This document shows, in pieces, positions 25,246 through 33,009 of a DNA stretch of 64,000 bases. The notes under the pieces were generated by a model that saw only the letters and a list, made by a program, of their open reading frames with translations, was not told where the DNA came from and ran no database searches. The stretch covers positions 1-64,000 of the forward strand of contig JAKOXG010000022.1 in assembly GCA_029781115.1 (NCBI GenBank). The letters run 5' to 3'. Each line of letters begins with the position of its first letter. Position 1 is the stretch's first letter. The DNA comes from Candidatus Cloacimonadota bacterium (GTDB lineage Bacteria > Cloacimonadota > Cloacimonadia > Cloacimonadales > Cloacimonadaceae). Position numbers and translations under genes: made by a program.

Positions 25246-25265
25246 GGTCGCTATGGCAAGCGACC
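25246..25265. repeat. ATGGCA-loop hairpin
   Basis: GGTCGCT-ATGGCA-AGCGACC is a perfect 7-bp stem. The last 16 bases match 18387-18402 inverted. Confidence 0.75.
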
Positions 25266-25311
25266 ATACTGCGGCGGAACTGTTGTTTTTGGCAAGTTGC
25301 GCCTGCATGCA

Positions 25312-25334
25312 GCGGTATGGCAACCGCCGGCTAC
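25312..25334. repeat. ATGGCA-loop hairpin, inverted copy of 16366-16388
   Basis: GCGGT-ATGGCA-ACCGC forms the hairpin, and the 23 bases are an exact reverse complement of 16366-16388. Confidence 0.8.
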
Positions 25335-25351
25335 TTCTGGGAGCAAAACCT

Positions 25352-25580
25352 GGTGAAAAAAGCAAGAAATGGTTAGTTGCAACTACAATCTTTGTCGTGG
25401 GTTAGCGATGTGACAAATTGAGAATCCGCTGTCAGTGCGGCATGGGTTGGTATTTTACTTTCCGGAAGATGGGGTTAATATTTCACCCTTTTGTATGCTT
25501 TCTATTTTCAGGCGGTTACGGGATTATTTTTTTGGATTTTAGGCGCCGAGGTGAGATCGTCAGTGTATATTATGGAGGCC
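25352..25580. repeat. 230-bp direct repeat block, copy B
   Basis: The second copy of the block at 24463-24690, in the same orientation and about 890 bp away. The CCGC/GCGG hairpin stem is kept while its loop changes by one base. In copy B the winged-helix remnant and this block are separated by about 400 bp that copy A lacks. Confidence 0.8.
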
Positions 25581-25749
25581 TTCGGCCAAGTGTTAGTTGT
25601 TAGGTTTTAGGTGTTAGAGCTTACGCAATCGTATAGATGCGATGGCCTTAGGTAGATTCGGCAGTTGTGAGTTGTTGATCGGGCACCAGTATTTGCTGAA
25701 GGCAAGACCTGCCGAGCTGCCCACCAGAAATGAAACCTGAACAACAAAA

Positions 25750-25853
25750 AAGGGCATTTTCACAAACGAAACGGTGGAAGGTATGCAATCATATCGATCT
25801 GATGTATATGACAATGCCATACTTATCCCTTACGTTTTTGTGAGAATGCCCTT
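25750..25853. repeat. MITE-like long imperfect palindrome
   Basis: AAGGGCATTTTCACAAACG at 25750-25768 faces CGTTTTTGTGAGAATGCCC (continuing TT) at 25833-25853. The inner arms (GGTATGCAATCATAT and ATATGACAATGCCATAC) also pair imperfectly. The whole 104-bp stretch could fold into one long hairpin. No transposase is nearby. Confidence 0.65.
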
Positions 25854-26094
25854 GGTGAAATTGTCTACAGGGTGTGTAGAGAATTTCCAGCCTGCCGTTG
25901 TGCAGCTTATAAATACGACTGACTTTGTATCATTGCAATGTAATTTTGGACTCGCCGCGCCCACAATTTGGAATAGTATCCCAAAGGTTGATATAAAACA
26001 AGGTTCATCCTAAACAAAGCTGCTGGTTATGAGTGGTGAATCGGACAGTTTGAAACTCTCTCATACTCAATTTGATGCTTCCAGTCCCCACCAA

Positions 26095-26319
26095 TTACTC
26101 AAACTTCGACAGCACAGTCTCCCTTATCATCTTTTGAAATTCTGGAGGGAAGCCAACCAGTGCTTTTTCCGCATTTTCCTTGGTGATAACGCCCTCCTCT
26201 AACATGACTTCAAGCTTGGTTTGCATAAAGATGTTGTGTAGGCGAGCCTCCTCCAAAGCTTTTTCCAATTCACGGATGCGTTTTTCTAACTCGTCCTTTG
26301 TTTCCTCTTTGTCTTTCAT
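26095..26319 (-). CDS. small coiled-coil protein
   Basis: A 74-residue, highly charged helical protein (ELEKRIRELEKALEEARLHN and onward) with heptad-like leucines. The start has AGGAGATAGGT directly upstream, and it lies 33 bases after the wecB stop on the same strand, so it may be the last gene of the polysaccharide transcript. The zipper-like sequence faintly recalls IS3-type OrfA tails, but there is no helix-turn-helix, so a transposase remnant is only an alternative. Function unknown. Confidence 0.6.
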   Translation of the reverse strand: MKDKEETKDELEKRIRELEKALEEARLHNIFMQTKLEVMLEEGVITKENAEKALVGFPPEFQKMIRETVLSKFE

Positions 26320-26352
26320 ACCTATCTCCTATCAGAGAGGAAGATATCCTCA

Positions 26353-27444
26353 TCACAGCAAAGCCACCACCCTTTCCGCCGTCTTACCATCCCAGTATTT
26401 GGGAATCGAGCCCTGTTTGACGTCACCTTCAAGGATTTTCATGGTGTAGTCAATGATGCTTTGGGAATCAAGAGGTACTAATTGATTTGTGCCTTCGGTA
26501 ATAGTGATGGGTCTTTCGGTGTTTTCCCTCAGGGTGAGGCAAGGGATGCCAAAATAGGTGGATTCTTCCTGGATGCCGCCGGAGTCTGTGAGGATGAGCT
26601 TGGCGTTCATCTGCAGTTTCATAAAGTCCAGGTATCCGATGGGTTCGGTGATGATCAGGTTGGGGATAGCTTCCAGTTTGTCCTGCAGGCCGAGGCGTTC
26701 AATATTCTTTCGGGTGCGTGGGTGCATGGGAAAGACCAGTTTGATCTGCTTGCCGATGTAGCTGAAGGCGTCCAGTAGCATGTTCAGGCCAGAGGCCACA
26801 TCCACGTTTGAGGGACGGTGCAGAGTCACGAGGGCGTAATCTGTGCCCTCTTCTATGCCCAGTTCCTGATGGATGGTTGAAGCCATCGCTTTCTGACGGT
26901 GGTTGACTAAGGAATCGATCATGATATTGCCCACCAAGTGGATTTTGGCGGGGTCAACACCTTCTTTGATCAGGTTTTCATTGCCGTCCATGGAAGGCGT
27001 GAGCAGCAAGTCTGAAATGCGGTCCGTCAGCACGCGGTTGATTTCTTCCGGCATGCGTTCATCAAAGCTGCGCAGACCTGCCTCCAGATGAGCCACAGGG
27101 ATATGCAGTTTCTTGGCCACCAAGGCGCAAGCGATGGTGGAATTGACGTCGCCAGCCACGATCACCAGATCCGGTCTATTGCCATCCAGGATATACTCTT
27201 CATATCTTTCGATGATGCGTGCAGTTTGCTGTCCGTGTGTTCCGGATCCGACCTTCAGGTAAGCGTGAGGTGCCGGCATGCCCAAATCCTCAAAGAAGAG
27301 CTTGGACATTTTCCTGTCATAATGCTGCCCGGTGTGGACTATCTGTGGATTGAATCTATCCTTATGCAGGGACAGCTCGTCATATAGAGGTGCCATCTTC
27401 ATGAAGTTGGGACGGGCACCCACGATCAGATGTATGTTTTTCAT
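26353..27444 (-). CDS. wecB: non-hydrolysing UDP-N-acetylglucosamine 2-epimerase
   Basis: A 363-residue enzyme interconverting UDP-GlcNAc and UDP-ManNAc, a precursor for surface polysaccharides. The fold signatures are GARPNFMKMAPL at the N terminus, HTGQHYD, HLEAGLRSFDERMPEE with the catalytic-region residues, and DSGGIQEE in the second domain. The start has AAGGAATACT before it. It is the last recognisable sugar-nucleotide gene of the locus. No wecC-type dehydrogenase follows, so ManNAc itself may be used. Its 3' end is duplicated as a fragment at 22051. Confidence 0.94.
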   Translation of the reverse strand: MKNIHLIVGARPNFMKMAPLYDELSLHKDRFNPQIVHTGQHYDRKMSKLFFEDLGMPAPHAYLKVGSGTHGQQTARIIERYEEYILDGNRPDLVIVAGDVNSTIACALVAKKLHIPVAHLEAGLRSFDERMPEEINRVLTDRISDLLLTPSMDGNENLIKEGVDPAKIHLVGNIMIDSLVNHRQKAMASTIHQELGIEEGTDYALVTLHRPSNVDVASGLNMLLDAFSYIGKQIKLVFPMHPRTRKNIERLGLQDKLEAIPNLIITEPIGYLDFMKLQMNAKLILTDSGGIQEESTYFGIPCLTLRENTERPITITEGTNQLVPLDSQSIIDYTMKILEGDVKQGSIPKYWDGKTAERVVALL

Positions 27445-27491
27445 AGTATTCCTTGTTCTCCTAATAGTTTATGAGCGGTACAGGTGGATGC

Positions 27492-29090
27492 TCATCCGCT
27501 CCTCGCTCTCTTCACCACGATGTTCCAGACACCTTTCCAGAAGTATTTCCAGTCTGTTCTGAAGGGCTTTTCCAGCTTTTGCAGCAGGTATCTTCTTTCG
27601 GATTCTACAATTTCTTCAAAGGTTTTGGGCATGTCTGCATAGAAAGGTGGCAACAGGCCAGGCTTCGTTTTAAGGCGTAACTCTTGCATATCGGGCGGAT
27701 ACAGCGAGAAGTAGTGTTCGCTGAGGGCGCGCACTCCCACCAATCCCAGCTCTCCTTTGAAGAAGTTCAAAAACTGTGACAGCTCGTCTATCCACAACTT
27801 GCGAAACACTTTACCCCATGAGGTCACCCTAAAGTCATTCTTAAACTTGCCGCCTTCCTCCAGGTCGCCTGTGGCATACACATAGCTCTGCAGGTATTCG
27901 CTGTAGGGATGCATGGTGCGCAGCTTTTTCACATAGATCACCTTGCCGTCTTTTCCCAAGCGTTTGAGGCGGATGAAGGGGCCATAGGTAGGATTCTTGT
28001 CGGTGCGTGGTGCGCCCGTTTTCTTGAGGATGAAGTACATCGTGCCGTTGATCTCGCGCTTGTGGATCAGCTCAAAGCCGCAGAAATAGAAGCGTCCCAG
28101 CATTTCGGTTTCGGATAGTGCCCTGCCCCTGCCTTTGGTGATGGCAAAATACCAGCCCTGCAGGACGGGCAGCTTGGGAAACACCCTCTTCAGGATAAAT
28201 TCAAAGCCGTAGATAAAGATGCCTAAATAGGGTGTATAGCGCTTCAGGACATTGTTGCGACGCTGCAGAATAGTCTGACCGTGGCAGATATAAACCCCAC
28301 CATCCACTAGCATCTCGTTGACGCGGATGATGTATTGGTTCAGGCGGCGGTGATCATTGATTTTGTGGAGGTTGATAAAGAGCTGGCGTGATCCTTTCTC
28401 CTCATTTTCGATGTTGTAGACATGGGCACTATCCAGAACGAGGGTTTCTTCCTTGCCAAAGCGCGTGAGATCCAGGTAGTCGTTGATGAAATCAAACAGC
28501 TCTTGGTTTCCCGCCAAGTATTTCTCCCAAAGCGGCATCATGATACTATTTTCCGGGCTCACCTCTACATAAGGTGGAACGTAGGTGGTGTCAGAGATTG
28601 CGGGTACGGCGCTGGCACTGTCGATGAAAAACTTCGGACTCTGAGATTCCTCCAATTCTTTGGAATGAGTCACCAGCTTGGTACTGGCAAAAGCTTCATT
28701 CTCCGTGCGGAACCTTAATGCATAATACATTCCCACATAGAGAAATAGCTCTATAACTACCGAGCCGAGCATGGTGCCCAGAACGATAGCTCTGGAGTAG
28801 TGGAAGAGGTTGAAGACAAACATCAAGCCGAATATGATGGCTGCCGCCACCACATCGCATTTGAGCACACGTCTGGCCATATCAGCACCGCTATTCACCG
28901 TCTTCAGAGAGTATTTTAGCCCCCAAATACCGGAACCTATCCAGATAACCAAAAACGGAATCAGGGATCTCCAGTAATTGGCAATAACCACACGGGTTTT
29001 CGTCTTGAATTTGGCTATCATCAAGAACGCAAACACCACAATGGCGATGTTGAGTATGAAGAGCGAGGCTTTGGTGATTTTGTTTCTCAT
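27492..29090 (-). CDS. polyprenyl-phosphate sugar-1-phosphate transferase
   Basis: A 532-residue membrane enzyme expected to load the first sugar-1-phosphate onto undecaprenyl phosphate. The N-terminal 140 residues have four hydrophobic helices (for example SLFILNIAIVVFAFLMIA), and a soluble middle domain follows. The C-terminal bacterial sugar transferase part carries KKLRTMHPYSEYLQ, then LWIDELSQFLNFFKGELGLV with the expected Asp-Glu pair, and GVRALSE. The family is the WcaJ/PglC-like PHPT group; the sugar cannot be told. It lies between wecB and the WbpP-like epimerase. Confidence 0.85.
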   Translation of the reverse strand: MRNKITKASLFILNIAIVVFAFLMIAKFKTKTRVVIANYWRSLIPFLVIWIGSGIWGLKYSLKTVNSGADMARRVLKCDVVAAAIIFGLMFVFNLFHYSRAIVLGTMLGSVVIELFLYVGMYYALRFRTENEAFASTKLVTHSKELEESQSPKFFIDSASAVPAISDTTYVPPYVEVSPENSIMMPLWEKYLAGNQELFDFINDYLDLTRFGKEETLVLDSAHVYNIENEEKGSRQLFINLHKINDHRRLNQYIIRVNEMLVDGGVYICHGQTILQRRNNVLKRYTPYLGIFIYGFEFILKRVFPKLPVLQGWYFAITKGRGRALSETEMLGRFYFCGFELIHKREINGTMYFILKKTGAPRTDKNPTYGPFIRLKRLGKDGKVIYVKKLRTMHPYSEYLQSYVYATGDLEEGGKFKNDFRVTSWGKVFRKLWIDELSQFLNFFKGELGLVGVRALSEHYFSLYPPDMQELRLKTKPGLLPPFYADMPKTFEEIVESERRYLLQKLEKPFRTDWKYFWKGVWNIVVKRARSG

Positions 29091-29184
29091 AGCTATACCA
29101 TAGCCGGCTAAACCGGTTTGCTTCTCATGATTAAAAGATCATATTTGCTTCCGGGACTTTTGCTTCCCCTTACTGCCGGTCTCT

Positions 29185-30117
29185 TTATCTCAAAAGCGAT
29201 TGAACCGTTCTTTCCAGCCCCTCCTCAAAGCCCACTCTTACCTTGTATCCTAAGATATCCTTCGCCTTTTCGATTCCGGCCAGTGAGTGCTTCACGTCAC
29301 CTGCTCTATCGGGTGCGAACTTGGGTTCAATGTTTTTACCCAAGACTTGGTTGATCATCTGTACCAGCTCAATCAGGGTGTAGCGTTCTCCGCAAGCGAT
29401 GTTGATCACTTCACCAGGTGCCTTTTCCGCGGTGCAGGCCTGGAGATTTGCCCAGACGTTGTTTTCCACATAGGTGAAGTCACGGCTTTGGGTGCCATCT
29501 CCGTAGATCACTGGCTCTTTGTCGTTCATGATCAGCTTGATGAATTTCGGAATCACAGCACTGTATTGCGAGGTTGGGTCTTGATTGGGCCCAAAGACGT
29601 TAAAATAACGCAAGGCAGCCGTTTCCAAACCATAGAGGCTATAAAACACCTGACAATAGCGCTCCTGCGCATATTTGGTGAGTGCGTAAGGCGACATAGG
29701 ATTCACAGGCATGCTTTCGATCTTGGGCAAGGTTTCGCTGTTTCCATAGATGGAAGATGAGGATGCCAAAACCACACGTTTGACCCCAAATTCCTTCGCT
29801 GCTTCCAAGATATTCAGCATACCCAACACGTTCACATCATTGGAAGTAATGGGATCGTTGATGGAACGCGGCACGGAAGGCAAGGCACCCTGGTGCAGGA
29901 TGTAGTCCACTCCCTTCACGGCAGAACGCACAATGTGAAAGCTGCGTATATCGCCTTCTATCAGGGTGAGTAAAGGGTTCTTCACGTAGGGCAGGATGTT
30001 CTCCCGCCTACCAGTGGCGAAGTTGTCCAAGACCACCACTTCTTGGTCTTGCTTCAAAAGTTCTGCTACAATATTGGAGCCAATAAATCCGGCCCCACCA
30101 GTAACTAAGTATTTCAT
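29185..30117 (-). CDS. UDP-N-acetylglucosamine 4-epimerase-like SDR protein
   Basis: A 310-residue NAD-dependent short-chain dehydrogenase with GGAGFIGSN binding the cofactor and YALTK as the catalytic Tyr-Lys pair. PSVPRSINDPITSNDVN and LRYFNVFGPNQDP closely resemble WbpP, which interconverts UDP-GlcNAc and UDP-GalNAc, so that substrate is favoured over UDP-Glc. It would supply GalNAc-type sugars to the locus. GGAGG lies upstream of the ATG at a slightly long spacing. Confidence 0.85.
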   Translation of the reverse strand: MKYLVTGGAGFIGSNIVAELLKQDQEVVVLDNFATGRRENILPYVKNPLLTLIEGDIRSFHIVRSAVKGVDYILHQGALPSVPRSINDPITSNDVNVLGMLNILEAAKEFGVKRVVLASSSSIYGNSETLPKIESMPVNPMSPYALTKYAQERYCQVFYSLYGLETAALRYFNVFGPNQDPTSQYSAVIPKFIKLIMNDKEPVIYGDGTQSRDFTYVENNVWANLQACTAEKAPGEVINIACGERYTLIELVQMINQVLGKNIEPKFAPDRAGDVKHSLAGIEKAKDILGYKVRVGFEEGLERTVQSLLR

Positions 30118-30203
30118 GTTTATATCAATCCTCCATTTAGGTTGATCTGAGATCCGGTAAAGTAATCTGACATATTGATAATGATGTTATTCCCTGCTTA
30201 CGG

Positions 30204-30992
30204 TCAAGAACTTTTGTGACGAAGCTGCGCCAAAACTCTCTTTGCCACGTTTTTCACGTTTTGCATCACCAGCTCCCGCATCCACGGCACGATATTATCA
30301 TCCCAGCGCTGCGGATGTGTGTTGATCATCATCTTATCTGGCAGTTTGTTCTCCTTTAGAAGTTGGATAAAGTGAAAAGTGCTGTCGATCCTGATATCGA
30401 AACCACTTTGCACCTTATCTCTGATGCTGGCATCGGCGTTGTTCCACTTGCGGCCTGTATCCGTTACATAGAAGACATCATTGTAGTCCAGATCGAAGTA
30501 TGGCTCGCCGATGATGTCATATTCCCTATAGTCATAGTCTTCCCAGAGGTCCTTGTTGTCATACTTTGAAAGCGGACTGCCATGCATGCAGATGGTTTCT
30601 ATGGGTGCCAGTTTTCTCAAAAGAGCCAAGTTTTGCGTGAAGCTCTCTATCGCCACAGATGAATCCCCTTTAGCGGGATCCATGTCCTCGTAATGATAAC
30701 CGATCTCGTGACCGAGACTTTTGATAGACAGCAGCTTATCCGCCTCCAAACTTTCTTTCACGATCCGGAAGTAATAGGACGCAACCAGCTGCTTTTCCGC
30801 CTCCACCTTGGCAAAAGAGAGCGAATTGCCCGGTCTTTTATCCACATCATGCCTGAGGATTACAACTCTTTCTTTTGGCTTGAGTAAAAAATCCCTGAAA
30901 GTCTGAAAGTCGTATCCTGCTTCAATGAGTGCATCTAACAAGAGAGAGTAAGTTTCTAAAGTAAAGTCACGCATATGGATTGCTATCTCCAA
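30204..30992 (-). CDS. polysaccharide deacetylase-like protein
   Basis: A 262-residue NodB-homology protein. VILRHDVDKRPG carries the Asp-Asp metal/catalytic motif, LGHEIGYHYE matches the HxxxH region, and MHGSP and INTHPQRW follow as later motifs. It may N-deacetylate a sugar on the nascent polysaccharide. A TTG start with GAGGA 9 bases upstream, 4 bases after the VanZ-like gene, is used here. The ATG at 30974 gives a protein six residues shorter and is the main alternative. Confidence 0.8.
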   Translation of the reverse strand: MEIAIHMRDFTLETYSLLLDALIEAGYDFQTFRDFLLKPKERVVILRHDVDKRPGNSLSFAKVEAEKQLVASYYFRIVKESLEADKLLSIKSLGHEIGYHYEDMDPAKGDSSVAIESFTQNLALLRKLAPIETICMHGSPLSKYDNKDLWEDYDYREYDIIGEPYFDLDYNDVFYVTDTGRKWNNADASIRDKVQSGFDIRIDSTFHFIQLLKENKLPDKMMINTHPQRWDDNIVPWMRELVMQNVKNVAKRVLAQLRHKSS

Positions 30993-30996
30993 CCCA

Positions 30997-31416
30997 TCAT
31001 TCCTCAGTGTATTTGCTGCTCAGTAATGAGCTCAAAACTATCACCATAACACTGCACGCCGCCCCAATCACGTTATAAGCCATATCCACCCAATTGAAAG
31101 TCCGCCAAGGTGTAAACAGTTGCAAGAGCTCAAACACAATCGCTGCCATTAACACTATCAGTGAAAACTTTGGTGCTTCAAAACGCCCAAACCAACGCAC
31201 TCCTCGCTTCTTCCCCAGCAGCCATATGCAGGCAAACGGCAAGAAGATAGAGATGTGAACCAGGTAATCTAAGCGCAAAGAAAACAATTTCTCACTACTC
31301 AATCCCTGACTGTTATTCCCTGATCCTAAGCTTATCGGGAGCACATTGAGCAGCAAAAGCAAGATCAACCAGAGCCAAAAGAGATGTTTTGTTCTTTTTC
31401 TGTTATTCACACCCAC
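30997..31416 (-). CDS. VanZ-like membrane protein
   Basis: A 139-residue protein with four hydrophobic helices and the family pattern DYLVHISIFLPFACIW, then ELLQLFTPWRTFNWVDMAYN. VanZ-family proteins are found in cell-envelope and resistance loci with poorly known function. It probably starts at GTG, 21 bases after the AbiEii-like gene, and abuts the deacetylase gene. Confidence 0.8.
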   Translation of the reverse strand: MGVNNRKRTKHLFWLWLILLLLLNVLPISLGSGNNSQGLSSEKLFSLRLDYLVHISIFLPFACIWLLGKKRGVRWFGRFEAPKFSLIVLMAAIVFELLQLFTPWRTFNWVDMAYNVIGAACSVMVIVLSSLLSSKYTEE

Positions 31417-31437
31417 TCACGAACAAACGGCACCCAA

Positions 31438-32154
31438 CTAATGCACAACAACTGTGGCTGACTCTATATTGAGCTTATCAATTCCCAGTGAATTATCAGT
31501 TCCAAACAGCAGATCATCGGATATTGTTTTTAGATCTTTGACAAATGAATCCTCGTTTATGGGTTGAATCACCCAGTGAAGCCCTCTTAACCAGTCTACA
31601 GGAAAAGAAGAAAGTCGCATGGCAATATCTGCCACATCCACCAATTGCTTTTGATTTGCTTGCTCATATGCTGTACGCCAATTGAAAGAATAGGATTTTG
31701 ATAGGCTGTATATATCAAATATATCTTTGGGCTCATCCCTGCTGACGATACAACCGAGCTTATTGGCTAAAATGTTGGCAGGATTATCGACCTCAATATC
31801 TCCTACAGCAATAGCACCACCCCAGCGAGGTAGGGTCTCCAAAACAAAATCTATTTTCAATTGGTGGGGCTTTTGTATGTGCAGGCTAACGTATGACTGT
31901 GATCTTAGATTAAGGCTCTCATTGAGTTGGAAACGCCTCCTTAGTTCTTGATATATCTCGTTTGTTTGAGATATGAACCCCTCTTCATCGGCAGTAAAGA
32001 AGTCCAAATCATCACTATAACGATGATGTAAAAAGAATCTGCCCAGAGCAGTGCCACCGGTAAGATAAAATCCTGCTAAACAATTGGATAGAACCTCTAT
32101 CACCTCATCTTGAAGCTTATACAAAGAAGGGAAGTCTGGTCTTGATGTATTCAT
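31438..32154 (-). CDS. AbiEii-type nucleotidyltransferase, putative toxin
   Basis: A 238-residue protein with the AbiEii/DUF1814 nucleotidyltransferase core: TGGTALG, then YSDDLDFF with the metal-binding aspartates, and a later KLGCIVSRDEPKDIFD. AbiEii proteins are the toxins of type IV toxin-antitoxin and phage-abortive systems. A 38-base overlap with the upstream small gene fits a two-gene module. The usual AbiEi antitoxin, with its winged helix, is not present; the partner here is shorter and different. Confidence 0.85.
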   Translation of the reverse strand: MNTSRPDFPSLYKLQDEVIEVLSNCLAGFYLTGGTALGRFFLHHRYSDDLDFFTADEEGFISQTNEIYQELRRRFQLNESLNLRSQSYVSLHIQKPHQLKIDFVLETLPRWGGAIAVGDIEVDNPANILANKLGCIVSRDEPKDIFDIYSLSKSYSFNWRTAYEQANQKQLVDVADIAMRLSSFPVDWLRGLHWVIQPINEDSFVKDLKTISDDLLFGTDNSLGIDKLNIESATVVVH

Positions 32155-32416
32155 ATCTTTTTTGAATGTCGGGAAAACGTAGCTTGCTCAGGTCTTGCTG
32201 ATCCAAGAGCTCCTTGATCCTTGCCAATGGCAGAATATCCATGATAGCATACCAAGGAAAAGACTCAATCAGCTTTTTGAATAGGGAATTTGCATCGTAG
32301 TGTCCAGCTCTCTCTCTTTCACCAATCAAAACCTGATAAGCCTCATCCGATGAGATGTTGTAATCCCACAGTAGATGACTTAACTCATTATTCCTCATAC
32401 TCTCATTGTGCGACAT
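32117..32416 (-). CDS. small partner of the AbiEii-type protein
   Basis: A 99-residue helical protein without a recognised family. The start has GGGAGGAATAG, and the gene overlaps the AbiEii-like gene by 38 bases, so they are almost certainly translated together. Small proteins of this kind often precede AbiEii-like nucleotidyltransferases in genomes and may be the antitoxin or an adaptor. That is inferred from context. Confidence 0.75.
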   Translation of the reverse strand: MSHNESMRNNELSHLLWDYNISSDEAYQVLIGERERAGHYDANSLFKKLIESFPWYAIMDILPLARIKELLDQQDLSKLRFPDIQKRYEYIKTRLPFFV

Positions 32417-33009
32417 CTATTCCTCCCAATAGCTTGATAACCTTCAAAACCACTTCCACGTATTAAGATAATCCACAACCTCCAAATGTCAACTGCCAAT
32501 TGCCTGCAATCCTCCGGTAAGTGCCAATGCAACCAGTCAATATGCGCTTTCTTCCTTGACATATCCGTGTACATTCGTGAAAAACCAACTGCCAGCGAAG
32601 CTGTCTTCTCTCCCTCTCTCGGCCCCTCACTCTCTCACCCTCAGAAAGCTCCCTCTATAATATACCCTGACGACGCTACCTAAGTGATGATAACAAAGTT
32701 CACCAAAACGCCATATCTGCCCGATCAACAGCTCGATACGAGGTCAGGTCAAATATTGACACAAACAGCCAGTTTGGCAAATACCTTTGGATTGTGATGC
32801 TGTCTTTGCTTTCGGTGAGGAAGTGCGAGAAAGTCAGTGACAGACAGCCTTGACAGAATCAGATAACTGGTACAAATACGAGACCACTACCCTCACCCCT
32901 TCGGCTTAGCACTCTTAAGCTTCATTCTAAATGACACCATTCCAGAGCCTAGACTAAAAACAGCTCTATGGAGTGTTTTAGCACTGTTGCTATAACACAC
33001 GTCACGCCC
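32417..33009. other. intergenic gap with a degenerate ATCCGTG pair
   Basis: About 590 bases between the fnl genes and the AbiEii pair. It holds ATCCGTG at 32563 and ATTCGTG at 32573, exactly 10 bp apart. A 36-codon plus-strand frame at 32687-32797 looks somewhat protein-like but is not recognised. Nothing else is seen. Confidence 0.5.
32563..32579 (+). repeat. degenerate ATCCGTG 10-bp phased repeat
   Basis: ATCCGTG at 32563-32569 and ATTCGTG at 32573-32579, separated by the same 10-bp step as in the large elements. Only two units remain. Confidence 0.6.

Larger units (their letters stand above)
24216..26094. other. gene graveyard with duplicated fragments and small palindromes
   Basis: About 1.9 kb without an intact gene. 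In order it holds a broken winged-helix fragment (24295-24460), repeat block A (24463-24690), a longer winged-helix fragment (24784-25190), two ATGGCA-loop hairpins (25246-25334), repeat block B (25352-25580), the 20-base TGTTAGGTTTTAGGTGTTAG motif (25598-25617) and a long imperfect palindrome (25750-25853). Short open frames across it have no ribosome-binding sites or recognisable products. Confidence 0.7.

Noticed and set aside
25418-25603. 61-codon plus-strand frame in repeat block B
   Set aside because: The matching block A does not keep the frame, and there is no ribosome-binding site or recognisable product.
25614-26013. Two overlapping open frames on opposite strands (68 and 79 codons)
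   Set aside because: Both run through the long palindrome at 25750-25853, so they mirror each other; neither has a family match or a start site.
32687-32797. 36-codon plus-strand frame beginning MITKFTKTPYLPDQQ, thought possibly to be a transposase start
   Set aside because: No catalytic domain or continuation in any frame could be recognised, so the resemblance is too weak to call.
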